Position numbers and translations under genes: made by a program. This document shows, piece by piece, positions 1-8,569 of a stretch of DNA of 64,000 bases. Each line of letters starts with the position of its first letter. Within the stretch, counting starts at the first letter, position 1. Source of the DNA: Paraglaciecola sp. 20A4 (GTDB lineage: Bacteria > Pseudomonadota > Gammaproteobacteria > Enterobacterales > Alteromonadaceae); the NCBI RefSeq assembly GCF_011378905.1, contig NZ_WTPY01000001.1, positions 372,001-436,000 of the forward strand. The letters are read 5' to 3'. The notes below the pieces were generated by a model. That model searched no databases. It was not told the DNA's origin and saw nothing but the letters and a program-made list of their open reading frames with translations.

Positions 1-170
1 GAAAGAACTTTCTAAGTAATCTGTTGCCTTAACAACGGGTAGCAATAAGTTTGTCGTTGCTTGTTACAAAGTTTGATTTCACTTTCTTAGGATCAGGTGT
101 AGATTGAAAAGTGTTGTTAATTAAATTTACATTTTAAAGAGGTACAGCGTTTAATTACTCGCGTTACGTT

Positions 171-473
171 ATGAATAAATTACTGGTTTTAATATTTCCA
201 TTATTGTTTTCGTTACTCAGTTTTGAGGGGCGAACTGCGACTAATGGCAAAGTAAATATTGAACGAAATGCAGTTTTATCCGACGTATTAGATTCTCAGT
301 CATTGCAGGTATCTGAAGAAGCCGATAACCGTGATGAAGACTTTTATGTTGGCTTTACATTCCCAACATTATTGATACCCAATAGTAAAAATGATTACTT
401 TACTGGTGTTCAACCTTCTTTCCGCCAGATTTATGATTTTGGGACCATCCGCGCCCCACCTTCTGTTAATTAA
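171..473 (+). CDS. Small secreted protein of unknown function
   Basis: I do not recognise this 100-residue protein. It starts with a lysine followed by a hydrophobic stretch (residues 4-18) that looks like a Sec signal peptide. After that the chain is acidic and lacks further membrane segments or cysteines. The mature part would be about 75-80 residues. No strong ribosome binding site precedes the ATG; an AAAGAGG lies about 30 bases upstream. It precedes a CBS-domain gene on the same strand with a gap of about 115 bases. It may be a real exported protein or a chance reading frame; the signal-peptide-like start is the main argument for it. Confidence 0.45.
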   Translation: MNKLLVLIFPLLFSLLSFEGRTATNGKVNIERNAVLSDVLDSQSLQVSEEADNRDEDFYVGFTFPTLLIPNSKNDYFTGVQPSFRQIYDFGTIRAPPSVN

Positions 474-588
474 TTTATCAATCAAGCAATTGGATCACAC
501 AGAGCGTTTACGCAATGGTGAAAAAAAATTAATTAAATACAAAACTTTCACTTTGATTGATCAAAGGGAAGGTTTAGGAAGAAGAATC

Positions 589-1176
589 ATGAGAAATATC
601 GCCCTTTACGAACTAACCCAATTAGATGAATTAGCTTGGCCTGAAACCTTTCAAGGAATTACGTTAGATTCACCAGCTATGTCTGTATTCACCGATTTCA
701 AAAAAACAAAACCTATTGTTATCCAAGCTGATACACCTATAAATGAAGTTGAACAGCGGATGATAGAGGAAAAGGTACGCTTAAAAATCGTACTCGACAG
801 CAGTCAGAAATTTATTGGTGTAATCAGTTTAGATGACCTAAACGACCAAGAAAAAATAAAGCGAATTGCCTCTGGCATCGAAAGAACAGATTTGTGTGTT
901 CGTCATTTTATGCGCACAAAAGAGGAACTGAAAGTTATCCTATTTAGAGAGCTTAAGCGTTCCAAAATTGGCGATGTAGTAGAAATGCTAAAAGCCAATG
1001 GGTTACAACATTGTTTAGTCGTAGACAGCGAGGTTCATCAAATTCGCGGTATCGTATCCGCAAGTGACTTAGCCAAAGGCTTAGGTATTGCCATGAATTT
1101 AAGTGTTAGCCCAACCTTCTTCGATATTTTTAATGAAGTCTATAGCGAAGCGCCTCTATTTAAGGCTTACGGTTAA
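589..1176 (+). CDS. CBS-domain protein
   Basis: A 195-residue protein with two CBS modules and no other recognisable domain. The first covers about residues 40-90, including the strand-turn pattern ending FIGVISLDDL. The second covers about residues 115-170 and ends with RGIVSASDLAKGL. Paired CBS modules normally bind adenine nucleotides and act as energy or nucleotide sensors; the ligand and partner here are unknown. The frame is open for 66 codons further upstream, but this ATG is preceded by a purine-rich GGAAGAAGAATC, and the upstream part overlaps the preceding small gene in another frame, so I place the start here. A perfect hairpin follows about 30 bases after the stop. Confidence 0.8.
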   Translation: MRNIALYELTQLDELAWPETFQGITLDSPAMSVFTDFKKTKPIVIQADTPINEVEQRMIEEKVRLKIVLDSSQKFIGVISLDDLNDQEKIKRIASGIERTDLCVRHFMRTKEELKVILFRELKRSKIGDVVEMLKANGLQHCLVVDSEVHQIRGIVSASDLAKGLGIAMNLSVSPTFFDIFNEVYSEAPLFKAYG

Positions 1177-1205
1177 GGCAACTTAATATCGACAGTCGCC
1201 AATGG

Positions 1206-1238
1206 CGAGGGAAATTTGTTTCAAGCAAATTTCCCTCG
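1206..1238. terminator. Perfect 13-bp hairpin after the CBS gene
   Basis: CGAGGGAAATTTG is followed by a 7-base loop and the exact complement CAAATTTCCCTCG. There is no clear T-run on either side, so it may be a weak terminator or an mRNA 3' stabiliser rather than a classical intrinsic terminator. Confidence 0.45.
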
Positions 1239-1308
1239 TAGTAAACAAAAAATTCAGTCTTAACATTCCCTCCATACCGAAATTAGACCCCAGATCGCAC
1301 AATTTCTA

Positions 1309-1345
1309 CTCGCGTTTAGTAAAAACATCTGTATAATTCGCGCCC
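1309..1345 (+). promoter_or_regulatory. Probable promoter of the rplM-rpsI operon
   Basis: A consensus -10 box TATAAT (1332-1337) is followed directly by the GC-rich stretch TCGCGCCCTG. Such a discriminator is typical of stringently controlled ribosomal promoters. The -35 region is poor (CTCGCG or a nearby TTTAGT with non-ideal spacing). The transcript would have a leader of roughly 155 bases before rplM. Confidence 0.5.
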
Positions 1346-1500
1346 TGCCCAGTTACACCTACTTTGGGAAAGTAGAAGAATCATACGACTCGAAGGGGTC
1401 AGTGTATTGGTTTTAAGCGGTTTTTGGGGTTTTAAGCTTAGGTTTGGAACAACAGAAACAACGTAACATTTATAGACATAAATTTTTTGGGTAATATTAG
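1346..1500 (+). promoter_or_regulatory. Long 5' leader of rplM
   Basis: About 155 non-coding bases lie between the predicted start of transcription and the rplM ATG. An ACTTTggg-AAAGT hairpin sits near its 5' end (about 1371-1384). Autoregulation by L13 through the rplM leader is known in enterobacteria; whether this leader folds the same way is an inference I cannot test by eye. Confidence 0.3.
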
Positions 1501-1929
1501 ATGAAAACTTTTGTTGCAAAGCCAGAAACGGTAAAACGTGAATGGTATGTGGTAGACGCCGCAGACAAAACACTTGGTCGTTTAGCGACTGAAATTGCTA
1601 GCCGTTTACGCGGAAAGCATAAGCCTGAGTACACACCTCACGTGGACACAGGGGATTACATTGTTGTGATCAACGCAGAGAAAGTAACAGTTACCGGCAA
1701 CAAAGCTAAAGGTAAAATGTACTACTCTCACTCAGGTTACCCAGGCGGTCTTAAAGAGACTAACTTTGAGAAGTTACAAGCCCACAAACCAGAGATGATC
1801 ATTGAAAAAGCGGTTAAAGGTATGTTGCCAAAAGGTCCTCTTGGGCGCGATATGTTCCGCAAAATGAAGGTCTTCGCTGGTCCTGAGCACAAGCACGCTG
1901 CTCAACAGCCTCAAGTCTTAGACATTTAA
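1501..1929 (+). CDS. rplM: 50S ribosomal protein L13
   Basis: This is the large-subunit ribosomal protein L13, which binds 23S rRNA early in 50S assembly. At 142 residues it has the same length as the Escherichia coli protein. It shows the conserved N-terminal block ([18 protein letters not shown]), the [15 protein letters not shown] segment and the C-terminal [18 protein letters not shown] block. It is followed after 12 bases by rpsI, the conserved L13-S9 operon order. The ribosome binding site is weak (TTGGG), which fits translational feedback control of the operon, though this is an inference. Confidence 0.98.
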   Translation: MKTFVAKPETVKREWYVVDAADKTLGRLATEIASRLRGKHKPEYTPHVDTGDYIVVINAEKVTVTGNKAKGKMYYSHSGYPGGLKETNFEKLQAHKPEMIIEKAVKGMLPKGPLGRDMFRKMKVFAGPEHKHAAQQPQVLDI

Positions 1930-1941
1930 GGAACATAGAAA

Positions 1942-2334
1942 ATGGCAGATACTCAATACTACGGCACTGGTCGCCGCAAAAGCTCTACCGCTCGTGTTTT
2001 TCTTCGCGCTGGTAGCGGTAACATCGTTGTTAACAAACGTCCTCTAGATGAATTCTTTGGCCGTGAAACAGCACGAATGATTGTTCGTCAACCACTTGAA
2101 TTGGTTGAAATGACTGAAAAATTCGATCTATACGTCACAGTTGCTGGCGGCGGAATTAGCGGCCAAGCTGGCGCGATTCGTCACGGTATTACACGTGCAT
2201 TGATGGAATTTGATGAGACTCTTCGTCCTTCTCTACGTAAAGCTGGTTTCGTAACCCGTGATGCACGTAAAGTTGAGCGTAAGAAAGTGGGTCTACATAA
2301 AGCGCGTAAGCGTCCACAATTCTCAAAACGTTAA
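1942..2334 (+). CDS. rpsI: 30S ribosomal protein S9
   Basis: Small-subunit protein S9, 130 residues, the usual length. It has the N-terminal [16 protein letters not shown] block and the basic C-terminal tail ending in RPQFSKR, whose last residues reach the P-site tRNA in known ribosomes. It is the second gene of the rplM operon and is preceded by AAGGAACATAGAAA as ribosome binding site. A strong intrinsic terminator follows 16 bases after the stop. Confidence 0.98.
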   Translation: MADTQYYGTGRRKSSTARVFLRAGSGNIVVNKRPLDEFFGRETARMIVRQPLELVEMTEKFDLYVTVAGGGISGQAGAIRHGITRALMEFDETLRPSLRKAGFVTRDARKVERKKVGLHKARKRPQFSKR

Positions 2335-2350
2335 TCGTTTTTACGAATTT

Positions 2351-2379
2351 AAAACCCGGCTATTTGCCGGGTTTTTTTT
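2351..2379 (+). terminator. Intrinsic terminator of rplM-rpsI
   Basis: A 10-bp stem AAAACCCGGC/GCCGGGTTTT with a 5-base loop (TATTT) is followed by a run of eight T. This is a textbook Rho-independent terminator. Confidence 0.93.
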
Positions 2380-2588
2380 GGCTGTTAATTAGTCAAAAGG
2401 CCGTCTTGTATCAATTTCCTGTTTAAGTCTCGGTATTTCTTCGTTTTATTGACGAATTCCTTGTATTTATTGTGGGTTTTCTTTTATCATTTTCGGTTAA
2501 TGACAAAACTATAACTTCTTTTGGTGCGTATGTTAGATATGCGCTGTTAAAAGAAGCTTGAGCAAATTCAACCCTCGGAGATTATTGG

Positions 2589-3221
2589 ATGAGCAATGTA
2601 TCATTAGATGCGAATGATTCGTCTGTTGCCGAAAGCCAACCGCAAGATAATAATCGGCGTCGATTTTTGACTGTCGCAACGTCTGTAGTGGGTGGTGTCG
2701 GTGTAGTAGGTGTCGCTATTCCTTTCATAGGTTCATGGAACCCAAGTGTGAAAGCGAGAGCCGCAGGTGCTGACGTAGAAGCAGATATTAGTAAGATTGA
2801 ACCTGGACAACTTATTCGTGTTGTTTGGCGCAGTAAGCCAGTTTGGATCACCAGACGTACACCAGAGTTACTTGAATCATTGACAAAAATTGATGATTTG
2901 TTGAAGGATCCTAACTCTGAAGAAGACCAACAACCTGAGTTTGCACGTAATGAATATCGCTCGCTTAAAGCAGAATACTCCGTCTTGGTTGGTATTTGCA
3001 CGCATCTAGGCTGCTCTCCTCAACATCTTAAAGATGGCGCATTCGAAGAATATGTTGAAGGCGTGCCTGAAGGTTTTCATTGTCCTTGCCATGGTTCTAA
3101 GTTTGATATGGCTGGTCGTGTATTCAATAACGTACCTGCACCCCTTAACTTAGTTGTGCCTCCGTATATGTATTTAGATGACAACACCATATTAATTGGT
3201 TCCGAAGAAGGAGCGGCATAA
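2589..3221 (+). CDS. petA: Cytochrome bc1 complex Rieske iron-sulfur subunit
   Basis: The 210-residue Rieske protein of ubiquinol:cytochrome c reductase carries electrons from quinol to cytochrome c1 at the periplasmic face of the inner membrane. The N terminus has a twin-arginine motif (RRRFLTVAT, residues 23-31) followed by the single membrane anchor (about 32-50), so export is by the Tat route. The [2Fe-2S] ligands are in CTHLGC (137-142) and CPCHG (165-169), both intact. GGAG lies eight bases before the ATG. It is the first gene of petABC; petB starts one base after its stop codon, so the three genes are translated from one message. Confidence 0.97.
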   Translation: MSNVSLDANDSSVAESQPQDNNRRRFLTVATSVVGGVGVVGVAIPFIGSWNPSVKARAAGADVEADISKIEPGQLIRVVWRSKPVWITRRTPELLESLTKIDDLLKDPNSEEDQQPEFARNEYRSLKAEYSVLVGICTHLGCSPQHLKDGAFEEYVEGVPEGFHCPCHGSKFDMAGRVFNNVPAPLNLVVPPYMYLDDNTILIGSEEGAA

Positions 3222-3222
3222 T

Positions 3223-4491
3223 ATGTTCAAAAATTTAATGGACTGGATTGAATACCGTTTACCTATTATGCGTGTTGCTAACATGCATGCGGTTCAATAC
3301 CCCGCCCCGCGAAACATGAACTTCTGGTATGTGTTTGGTTTTTTAGCCACCATCGTTTTAGTCAACCAAATTGTCACAGGTATCTGGTTGACTATGAGCT
3401 TCGAACCATCAGCAGAACGAGCGTTTGCATCGGTTGAGTTCATTATGCGTGATGTAGAATATGGCTGGATATTACGTTACATGCACAGTACTGGCGCATC
3501 AGCGTTCTTTATTGTTGTCTACTTGCATATGTTCCGCGGAATGATTTACGGCTCGTATCAGAAACCACGTGAATTATTGTGGTTATTCGGTATGTTCATC
3601 TACCTTGCTTTGATGGCCGAAGCCTTTATGGGTTACGTTCTACCTTGGGGACAAATGTCCTACTGGGGAGCGCAGGTTATTGTTTCTTTGTTTAGCGCAA
3701 TTCCCGTTATCGGACCTGATTTAGTAGTATGGATCCAGGGCGATTACGTTATATCAGGTGCGACATTAAACAGATTCTTCGCATTACATGTTATCGCGTT
3801 ACCGCTTGTTATCGTTATTCTTGTGTTTCTACATATCGTTGCACTTCACGAAGTGGGTTCTAATAACCCCGACGGCACTGACGTTAAGCGTAAGAAAGGT
3901 TCACTTAGCGAAGACGAAAAAACCAAGTTTAAAATACACGAGTATTATACGGACAAGTACGACATCATCGATGACATCGTGCCGTTCTTCCCGCACATAG
4001 TACTGAAAGATTTGGTTGCCTTTAGTCTCTTCTTGATTGCATTTTGTTATGTCATGTTCTTTAACCCAGGAATGGGTGGGTACTTCCTAGAGCATCCTAA
4101 CTTTGAAATTGCCAATGGTCTTAAAACGCCTGAACATATCTTCCCTGTATGGTACTTCACGCCTTTCTATGCAATTTTGAAAGCCGTACCACATAAACTG
4201 GGTGGTGTTATTTGTATGTTTGCCGCAATTGTCGCGTTAGCACTTCTGCCTTGGATTGACAGAGGACGTGTAAAATCATGGCGTTATCGTTGTGGTTTGC
4301 ACACTTGGAATCTAATTATTTTTGCTGGTGTATTTATCTTCCTAGGTTATTTAGGCGGTACCCCGCAGGAAGCTTGGAAGATCATTGCTTCGCAGATTTT
4401 GACCATAATGTATTTTGGTTTCTTCTTCTTATTGTGGATTTACAGCAAGAACGAAAAAACTAAGCCAGTCCCAGCGAGGATTACAGGATGA
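3223..4491 (+). CDS. petB: Cytochrome bc1 complex cytochrome b subunit
   Basis: The 422-residue cytochrome b carries the two haems and both quinone sites of the bc1 complex. Visible features are the N-terminal amphipathic segment, the multiple membrane helices, histidine pairs for the haems in helices 2 and 4 (for example around RYMHSTGASAFF and FFALHVIALPL), and the Qo-site motif, here PVWYF. I place the start at the ATG after GAAGGAG, nine codons inside the longest possible frame, because the longer version would overlap petA. The gene overlaps petC by four bases (ATGA), which indicates translational coupling. Confidence 0.97.
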   Translation: MFKNLMDWIEYRLPIMRVANMHAVQYPAPRNMNFWYVFGFLATIVLVNQIVTGIWLTMSFEPSAERAFASVEFIMRDVEYGWILRYMHSTGASAFFIVVYLHMFRGMIYGSYQKPRELLWLFGMFIYLALMAEAFMGYVLPWGQMSYWGAQVIVSLFSAIPVIGPDLVVWIQGDYVISGATLNRFFALHVIALPLVIVILVFLHIVALHEVGSNNPDGTDVKRKKGSLSEDEKTKFKIHEYYTDKYDIIDDIVPFFPHIVLKDLVAFSLFLIAFCYVMFFNPGMGGYFLEHPNFEIANGLKTPEHIFPVWYFTPFYAILKAVPHKLGGVICMFAAIVALALLPWIDRGRVKSWRYRCGLHTWNLIIFAGVFIFLGYLGGTPQEAWKIIASQILTIMYFGFFFLLWIYSKNEKTKPVPARITG

Positions 4492-5222
4492 AGAAGTTAA
4501 TACTCGTTTTAGCCTTTTTACTACCCAACGCCGTATTTGCTGCAGGTGGCGGTGTTCATCTAGACACTGCCAATTACGATCTAACGGATAAAGTCTCGTT
4601 ACAAAACGGCGCTAAGTTATTTCAAAATTATTGCTTAGGTTGTCACCAAATGCAGTACCAGCGTTATCAACGTGCGTTCGAAGATCTAGGTATTCCTACG
4701 GAGATAGGTCAGGAGAACTTGCAGTTTACTGGCGAAAAAGTGGGAGATTATATTAAAAATGGTATGCCTGCTGATTCCGCTGCAAAGTGGTTTGGTGCGC
4801 CTCCACCAGATTTAACGTTAGTTGCCCGCGTTCGTGGAGCTGATTGGCTATATACCTATTTACGCACATTCTATGTAGACGAAAGTCGCCCATTTGGTGT
4901 GAATAATTTGGTCTTCCCTGAAGTGGGTATGCCTCATGTGTTGCAAGAGTTACAAGGTGTCCCTAGTAAAGCAACTGAAGAGCATATGGTTGACGGTGAA
5001 ATGGTTGAGCGTTATGTCGGAATTAAGTCTGACGGTTCAGGCGTACTTAGCCCTGAAGAATATGATTCAGCGGTATTAGACCTAGTGAACTATTTAGTTT
5101 ATACCGGCGAGCCTTCACGTTTAGAGTCTGAAAGCATTGGCCGCTGGGTAATCATCTTCTTATTGGTATTCTTTGTGCTTATTTATTTACTCAAGAAAGA
5201 ATATTGGAGAGATGTGCATTAA
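4488..5222 (+). CDS. petC: Cytochrome bc1 complex cytochrome c1 subunit
   Basis: Cytochrome c1, 244 residues, accepts electrons from the Rieske centre and passes them to a soluble or membrane cytochrome c. A signal peptide (residues 1-18, ending VFA-AGG) leads to the haem-binding CLGCH motif at residues 49-53. A single hydrophobic C-terminal helix (about 218-236) anchors the protein, and the tail KKEYWRDVH is typical of proteobacterial c1. It is the last gene of petABC; a GC-rich hairpin follows about 35 bases after the stop. It is shorter than fused bc1 versions, so this is the separate three-subunit form. Confidence 0.96.
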   Translation: MKKLILVLAFLLPNAVFAAGGGVHLDTANYDLTDKVSLQNGAKLFQNYCLGCHQMQYQRYQRAFEDLGIPTEIGQENLQFTGEKVGDYIKNGMPADSAAKWFGAPPPDLTLVARVRGADWLYTYLRTFYVDESRPFGVNNLVFPEVGMPHVLQELQGVPSKATEEHMVDGEMVERYVGIKSDGSGVLSPEEYDSAVLDLVNYLVYTGEPSRLESESIGRWVIIFLLVFFVLIYLLKKEYWRDVH

Positions 5223-5257
5223 TTCAACAAAAGTTAATGTATAATCCGCAAAATTTT

Positions 5258-5280
5258 AAGGGGCCCTGCGCCCCTTTCTC
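5258..5280 (+). terminator. Probable terminator of petABC
   Basis: A 7-bp stem AAGGGGC/GCCCCTT with the loop CCTGC is followed by TTTCTC, a short imperfect U-tract. Its position between petC and sspA suggests at least partial termination. Confidence 0.65.
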
Positions 5281-5403
5281 ATCATTGGTAGATTAATTTA
5301 CCGTTTTGCTGTTGATAGCGCCTATTTTGCGCAGTAAAGACAGTAATAATTGAATTTTTGCTCGCTTACAGCGAATAAAAATTTGAATTTAGGAGGAAGC
5401 TTA

Positions 5404-6036
5404 ATGGCTGTAGCCACAAATAAACGTTCTATTATGACGTTGTTCTCAGACACTATCGATATTTATAGTCATCAGGTGCGTATCGTACTGGCTGAAAAAG
5501 GTGTTGGAGTAGAAATCAGCTATATCGAGAAAAACAATCTGTCGGAAGACCTTATCGACTTGAATCCTTATGGCACAGTGCCAACCTTGGTTGACAGAGA
5601 ATTAGTACTTTATAATTCTCACATCATCATGGAATATTTGGACGAACGTTTTCCTCATCCTCCCTTGATGCCAGTTTATCCTGTGTCTCGTGGTCAAAGC
5701 CGCCTGACTATGCATCGTATTCAAAATGATTGGTACAAGTTAGCTGAGCAAGTCTTAGAAGGCAAAGGCGATGTAGCGACTGCACGTAATGAATTACGTG
5801 AAGCACTGCTTAGCTTAGCTCCGTTATTCGCTGAAACGCCTTTCTTTATGAGTGAAGAATTTAGCTTGGTTGACTGTTACTTAGCTCCACTGTTATGGCG
5901 TTTACCGTCACTTGGTATTGAGCTAACAGGTAATGGTGCAAAAGATGTACGTGGTTATATGAATCGCATCTTCGAAAGAAGTTCGTTCAAGGCATCATTG
6001 ACTGACCAAGAACGTGAAATTCATAACCCTCTATAG
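5404..6036 (+). CDS. sspA: Stringent starvation protein A
   Basis: SspA has a glutathione-S-transferase fold but acts as an RNA-polymerase-associated factor in stationary phase and acid stress in relatives. The 210-residue product has the thioredoxin-like N-terminal domain (MTLFSDTIDIYSHQVRIVLAEKG pattern) and the helical C-terminal domain. The segment NPYGTVPTLVDRELVLYNS is typical of the family. A very strong AGGAGG sits just before the chosen ATG; 18 extra in-frame codons upstream have no such signal. sspB starts 14 bases after the stop, the conserved pairing. Confidence 0.95.
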   Translation: MAVATNKRSIMTLFSDTIDIYSHQVRIVLAEKGVGVEISYIEKNNLSEDLIDLNPYGTVPTLVDRELVLYNSHIIMEYLDERFPHPPLMPVYPVSRGQSRLTMHRIQNDWYKLAEQVLEGKGDVATARNELREALLSLAPLFAETPFFMSEEFSLVDCYLAPLLWRLPSLGIELTGNGAKDVRGYMNRIFERSSFKASLTDQEREIHNPL

Positions 6037-6050
6037 TGGGAAATGACAAT

Positions 6051-6476
6051 ATGACATCAAATCAACCTTATTTACTTCGTGCATTCTACGAATGGATTGT
6101 AGATAACAATCTAACACCTTATTTAGTGGTTGATGCTCATGCTCCAGGCACTTTAGTGCCTCAAGAGCATGTACGTGACGGACAGATAGTACTTAATGTT
6201 TCCCCTTCGTCATGTGGCAAATTATTGCTTGGCAATGATGAAATTACCTTTGATGCACGTTTTGGTGGTGTACCTCGTAACATTGTTGTGCCGTGTAAAG
6301 CGGTATTAGCTATCTACGCTAAGGAAAATGGCGCGGGAACAGTGTTCACTCCTGAAGATGATTTCGAAGGTGATGGCAGCGATTTAACACCGAGTCCGGT
6401 GCAGTCATCTGATAAATCTGACAGCGTTTCTGCTCCAAGTAAAAAAGGTAAGCCTAACTTGACTATCGTTAAGTAA
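6051..6476 (+). CDS. sspB: ClpXP adaptor protein SspB
   Basis: SspB binds ssrA-tagged proteins and hands them to ClpXP. The 141-residue protein has the conserved dimer and substrate-binding domain (YLLRAFYEWIVDN at the start, DGQIVLNVSP and FDARFGGVPRNIVVP in the middle, AILAIYAKENGAG-like end). An acidic, serine-rich flexible linker (about residues 105-130) leads to the C-terminal KPNLTIVK, which matches the short ClpX-binding tail of the family. An in-frame GTG five codons upstream exists, but the ATG is preceded by GTGGGAAA and matches the family start. Co-transcribed with sspA. Confidence 0.95.
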   Translation: MTSNQPYLLRAFYEWIVDNNLTPYLVVDAHAPGTLVPQEHVRDGQIVLNVSPSSCGKLLLGNDEITFDARFGGVPRNIVVPCKAVLAIYAKENGAGTVFTPEDDFEGDGSDLTPSPVQSSDKSDSVSAPSKKGKPNLTIVK

Positions 6477-6492
6477 GCAGCCACTTGAATTA

Positions 6493-6520
6493 AAAATAGG
6501 TGCTTAACGGCACCTTTTTT
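6493..6520 (+). terminator. Intrinsic terminator of sspAB
   Basis: Stem AGGTGC/GCACCT with the loop TTAACG, extended by flanking A and T runs and ending in six T. It lies about 20 bases after the sspB stop. Confidence 0.9.
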
Positions 6521-6987
6521 ATATCTGAAATTTATCTTTTCTCCTGATAAACCGCGCTTAATTCATTAACCGCATAATCGTAAGATGGGAATCAATATAT
6601 AATTTGCGGCACTCGTACATTACCAGAAATCATTGACTGCATTGGGTCGGTGAGAAAACTATTTTAAAGCTGTATAGAAAAAACAAGATATAGCGGGTAA
6701 AGATCAGCTAGGCGCTTCCTCATAGACCGCAGGTCATAATAAATTGATTCACTATTGCATCTCTGTGCCATATCGAATTGACGTACGTACGTGAACTACA
6801 GCGCGTTAAGGGGATATTACTAATACCTATCTTGATAAGGCTTGTTTGGTAGTGACGGCCTTTGTAGCTTTATTAGACAACAGATCAATAATAGAGTGGT
6901 ATGGATAGCGATGAATGACAGTATTCATTGACTGTTGGATGATCGCGCTGCCTGACAAATTAGGCGACGCGATACTTGATATGGGCT
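6521..6987. other. Non-coding stretch between sspAB and dolP
   Basis: About 470 bases with no credible reading frame on either strand between two gene groups that converge here. I see a short ACGTACGTACGT run near 6780 and a weak ATGAAT/ATTCAT hairpin near 6911-6929, but nothing I can name. It could hold a small RNA or be the remnant of a lost gene. Confidence 0.4.
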
Positions 6988-7566
6988 TTATAAATACTCA
7001 AAGGCCTTAATCACTTGCTTAACACCGTCAATATTACGTGCCACCGTTGCTGCGATTTCGGCCTCTTTCGTACTGACAAGACCCATCAAAAAAACTTCCG
7101 AATTTTCAACTGCAACATGAATGTGAAAGCCATCAATACGTTTATCTGAAATCAAATTTGCTTTAATTTTCGAGGTAAGCCAAACATCATGTGTTGTTGT
7201 ACTGGCTGAAACCGGGGGCCCTAAACGTACTTGGTTATGTAATTTCTCAATATTTCTAACCGATGTTGCCGCTTCTTGCGCTTGGCGGATAAGTGCTTCA
7301 GTCGGCGCTTGCCCAACTAAAAGTACTGAGCCATTAAAAACATGCACATGAATGTTGGCTTGTTTATCGATGCCGGCATTTTCTGATAAAGCGATAGAAA
7401 TACGGCTAGAAACGGTTTTATCATCAAGTTGAGTGCCTAACGATCTGCGATCGTGTGCCGCCGACGCAGCGCCTACACCCGCACCAACCACCAAAGCAGC
7501 GCAGCCTTGTAATAAACTCAAGGTTAGTAACGCTCCTACGAGTAATTTGGGTTTGAAATTTAACAC
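6988..7566 (-). CDS. dolP: Outer-membrane BON-domain lipoprotein DolP
   Basis: A 192-residue lipoprotein (191 in Escherichia coli) with two BON domains, about residues 45-110 and 120-190. In relatives DolP sits in the outer membrane at the division site and supports envelope integrity and BAM function. The N terminus has a lipoprotein signal ending LSLLQGC, so the mature protein would begin at that cysteine. I use a GTG start: AGGAG lies seven bases before it, and it falls four bases after the diaA stop, while the longer ATG version would run 35 bases into diaA. Gene order lpoA-yraN-diaA-dolP matches enterobacteria. Confidence 0.92.
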   Translation of the reverse strand: MLNFKPKLLVGALLTLSLLQGCAALVVGAGVGAASAAHDRRSLGTQLDDKTVSSRISIALSENAGIDKQANIHVHVFNGSVLLVGQAPTEALIRQAQEAATSVRNIEKLHNQVRLGPPVSASTTTHDVWLTSKIKANLISDKRIDGFHIHVAVENSEVFLMGLVSTKEAEIAATVARNIDGVKQVIKAFEYL

Positions 7567-7570
7567 TGAA

Positions 7571-8164
<594 letters not shown>

Positions 8165-8194
8165 TCATGCTCCGATACGCGGTAATCGTTGTTT

Positions 8195-8569
8195 TTATAC
8201 ATACTTTAACCAACTAATTCTGTCACTGTTGTTACTTAATACATCTATGCCGACTATATCAATTCTATGGGCAATTAACGAAGGATTAAGCTGATTGTCT
8301 AACATATAGTGTTGAATTGCGGATTCAAATTTGCGCCGCTTGTGAGAATGGAAGAATTCCACTGCGCTACCAAACTGCTGTCCGCTACGATATTTAACTT
8401 CTACAAAGACCAATTCTTGACCATCTCGCATTATGATATCAATTTCACCACTACGACATCGATAATTCTGTGTAATTAACGCTAGCCCCTGCTGTTTGAG
8501 GTACGCTAAAGCACGGGCTTCACCCTGCGCGCCCTTGGTTAAAGAGCGCAATGGGTTATTCCATGGCAA
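8195..8569 (-). CDS. yraN: YraN/UPF0102-family nuclease-fold protein
   Basis: A 124-residue member of the UPF0102 family. The family has a restriction-endonuclease-like fold related to Holliday-junction resolvases, but its cellular role is not settled. The core motif is visible: GEIDIIMRD followed by [10 protein letters not shown], giving the acidic and lysine residues of a PD-(D/E)xK-type centre. The N-terminal [12 protein letters not shown] helix is also typical. The start overlaps the end of lpoA by 14 bases, so translation is probably coupled. The enterobacterial gene order is preserved. Confidence 0.9.
   Translation of the reverse strand: MPWNNPLRSLTKGAQGEARALAYLKQQGLALITQNYRCRSGEIDIIMRDGQELVFVEVKYRSGQQFGSAVEFFHSHKRRKFESAIQHYMLDNQLNPSLIAHRIDIVGIDVLSNNSDRISWLKYV

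Noticed and set aside
391-588. N-terminal extension of the CBS-domain protein
   Set aside because: It overlaps the upstream gene in another frame and has no start signal; the ATG at 589 has a good ribosome binding site.
4488-4491. Overlap of petB and petC as a possible frameshift
   Set aside because: It is the common four-base ATGA coupling overlap, and both proteins are full length.
5223-5250. TATAAT at 5240-5245 as a promoter for sspA
   Set aside because: There is no -35 element at the right distance, and transcription from it would meet the petC terminator hairpin within a few bases.
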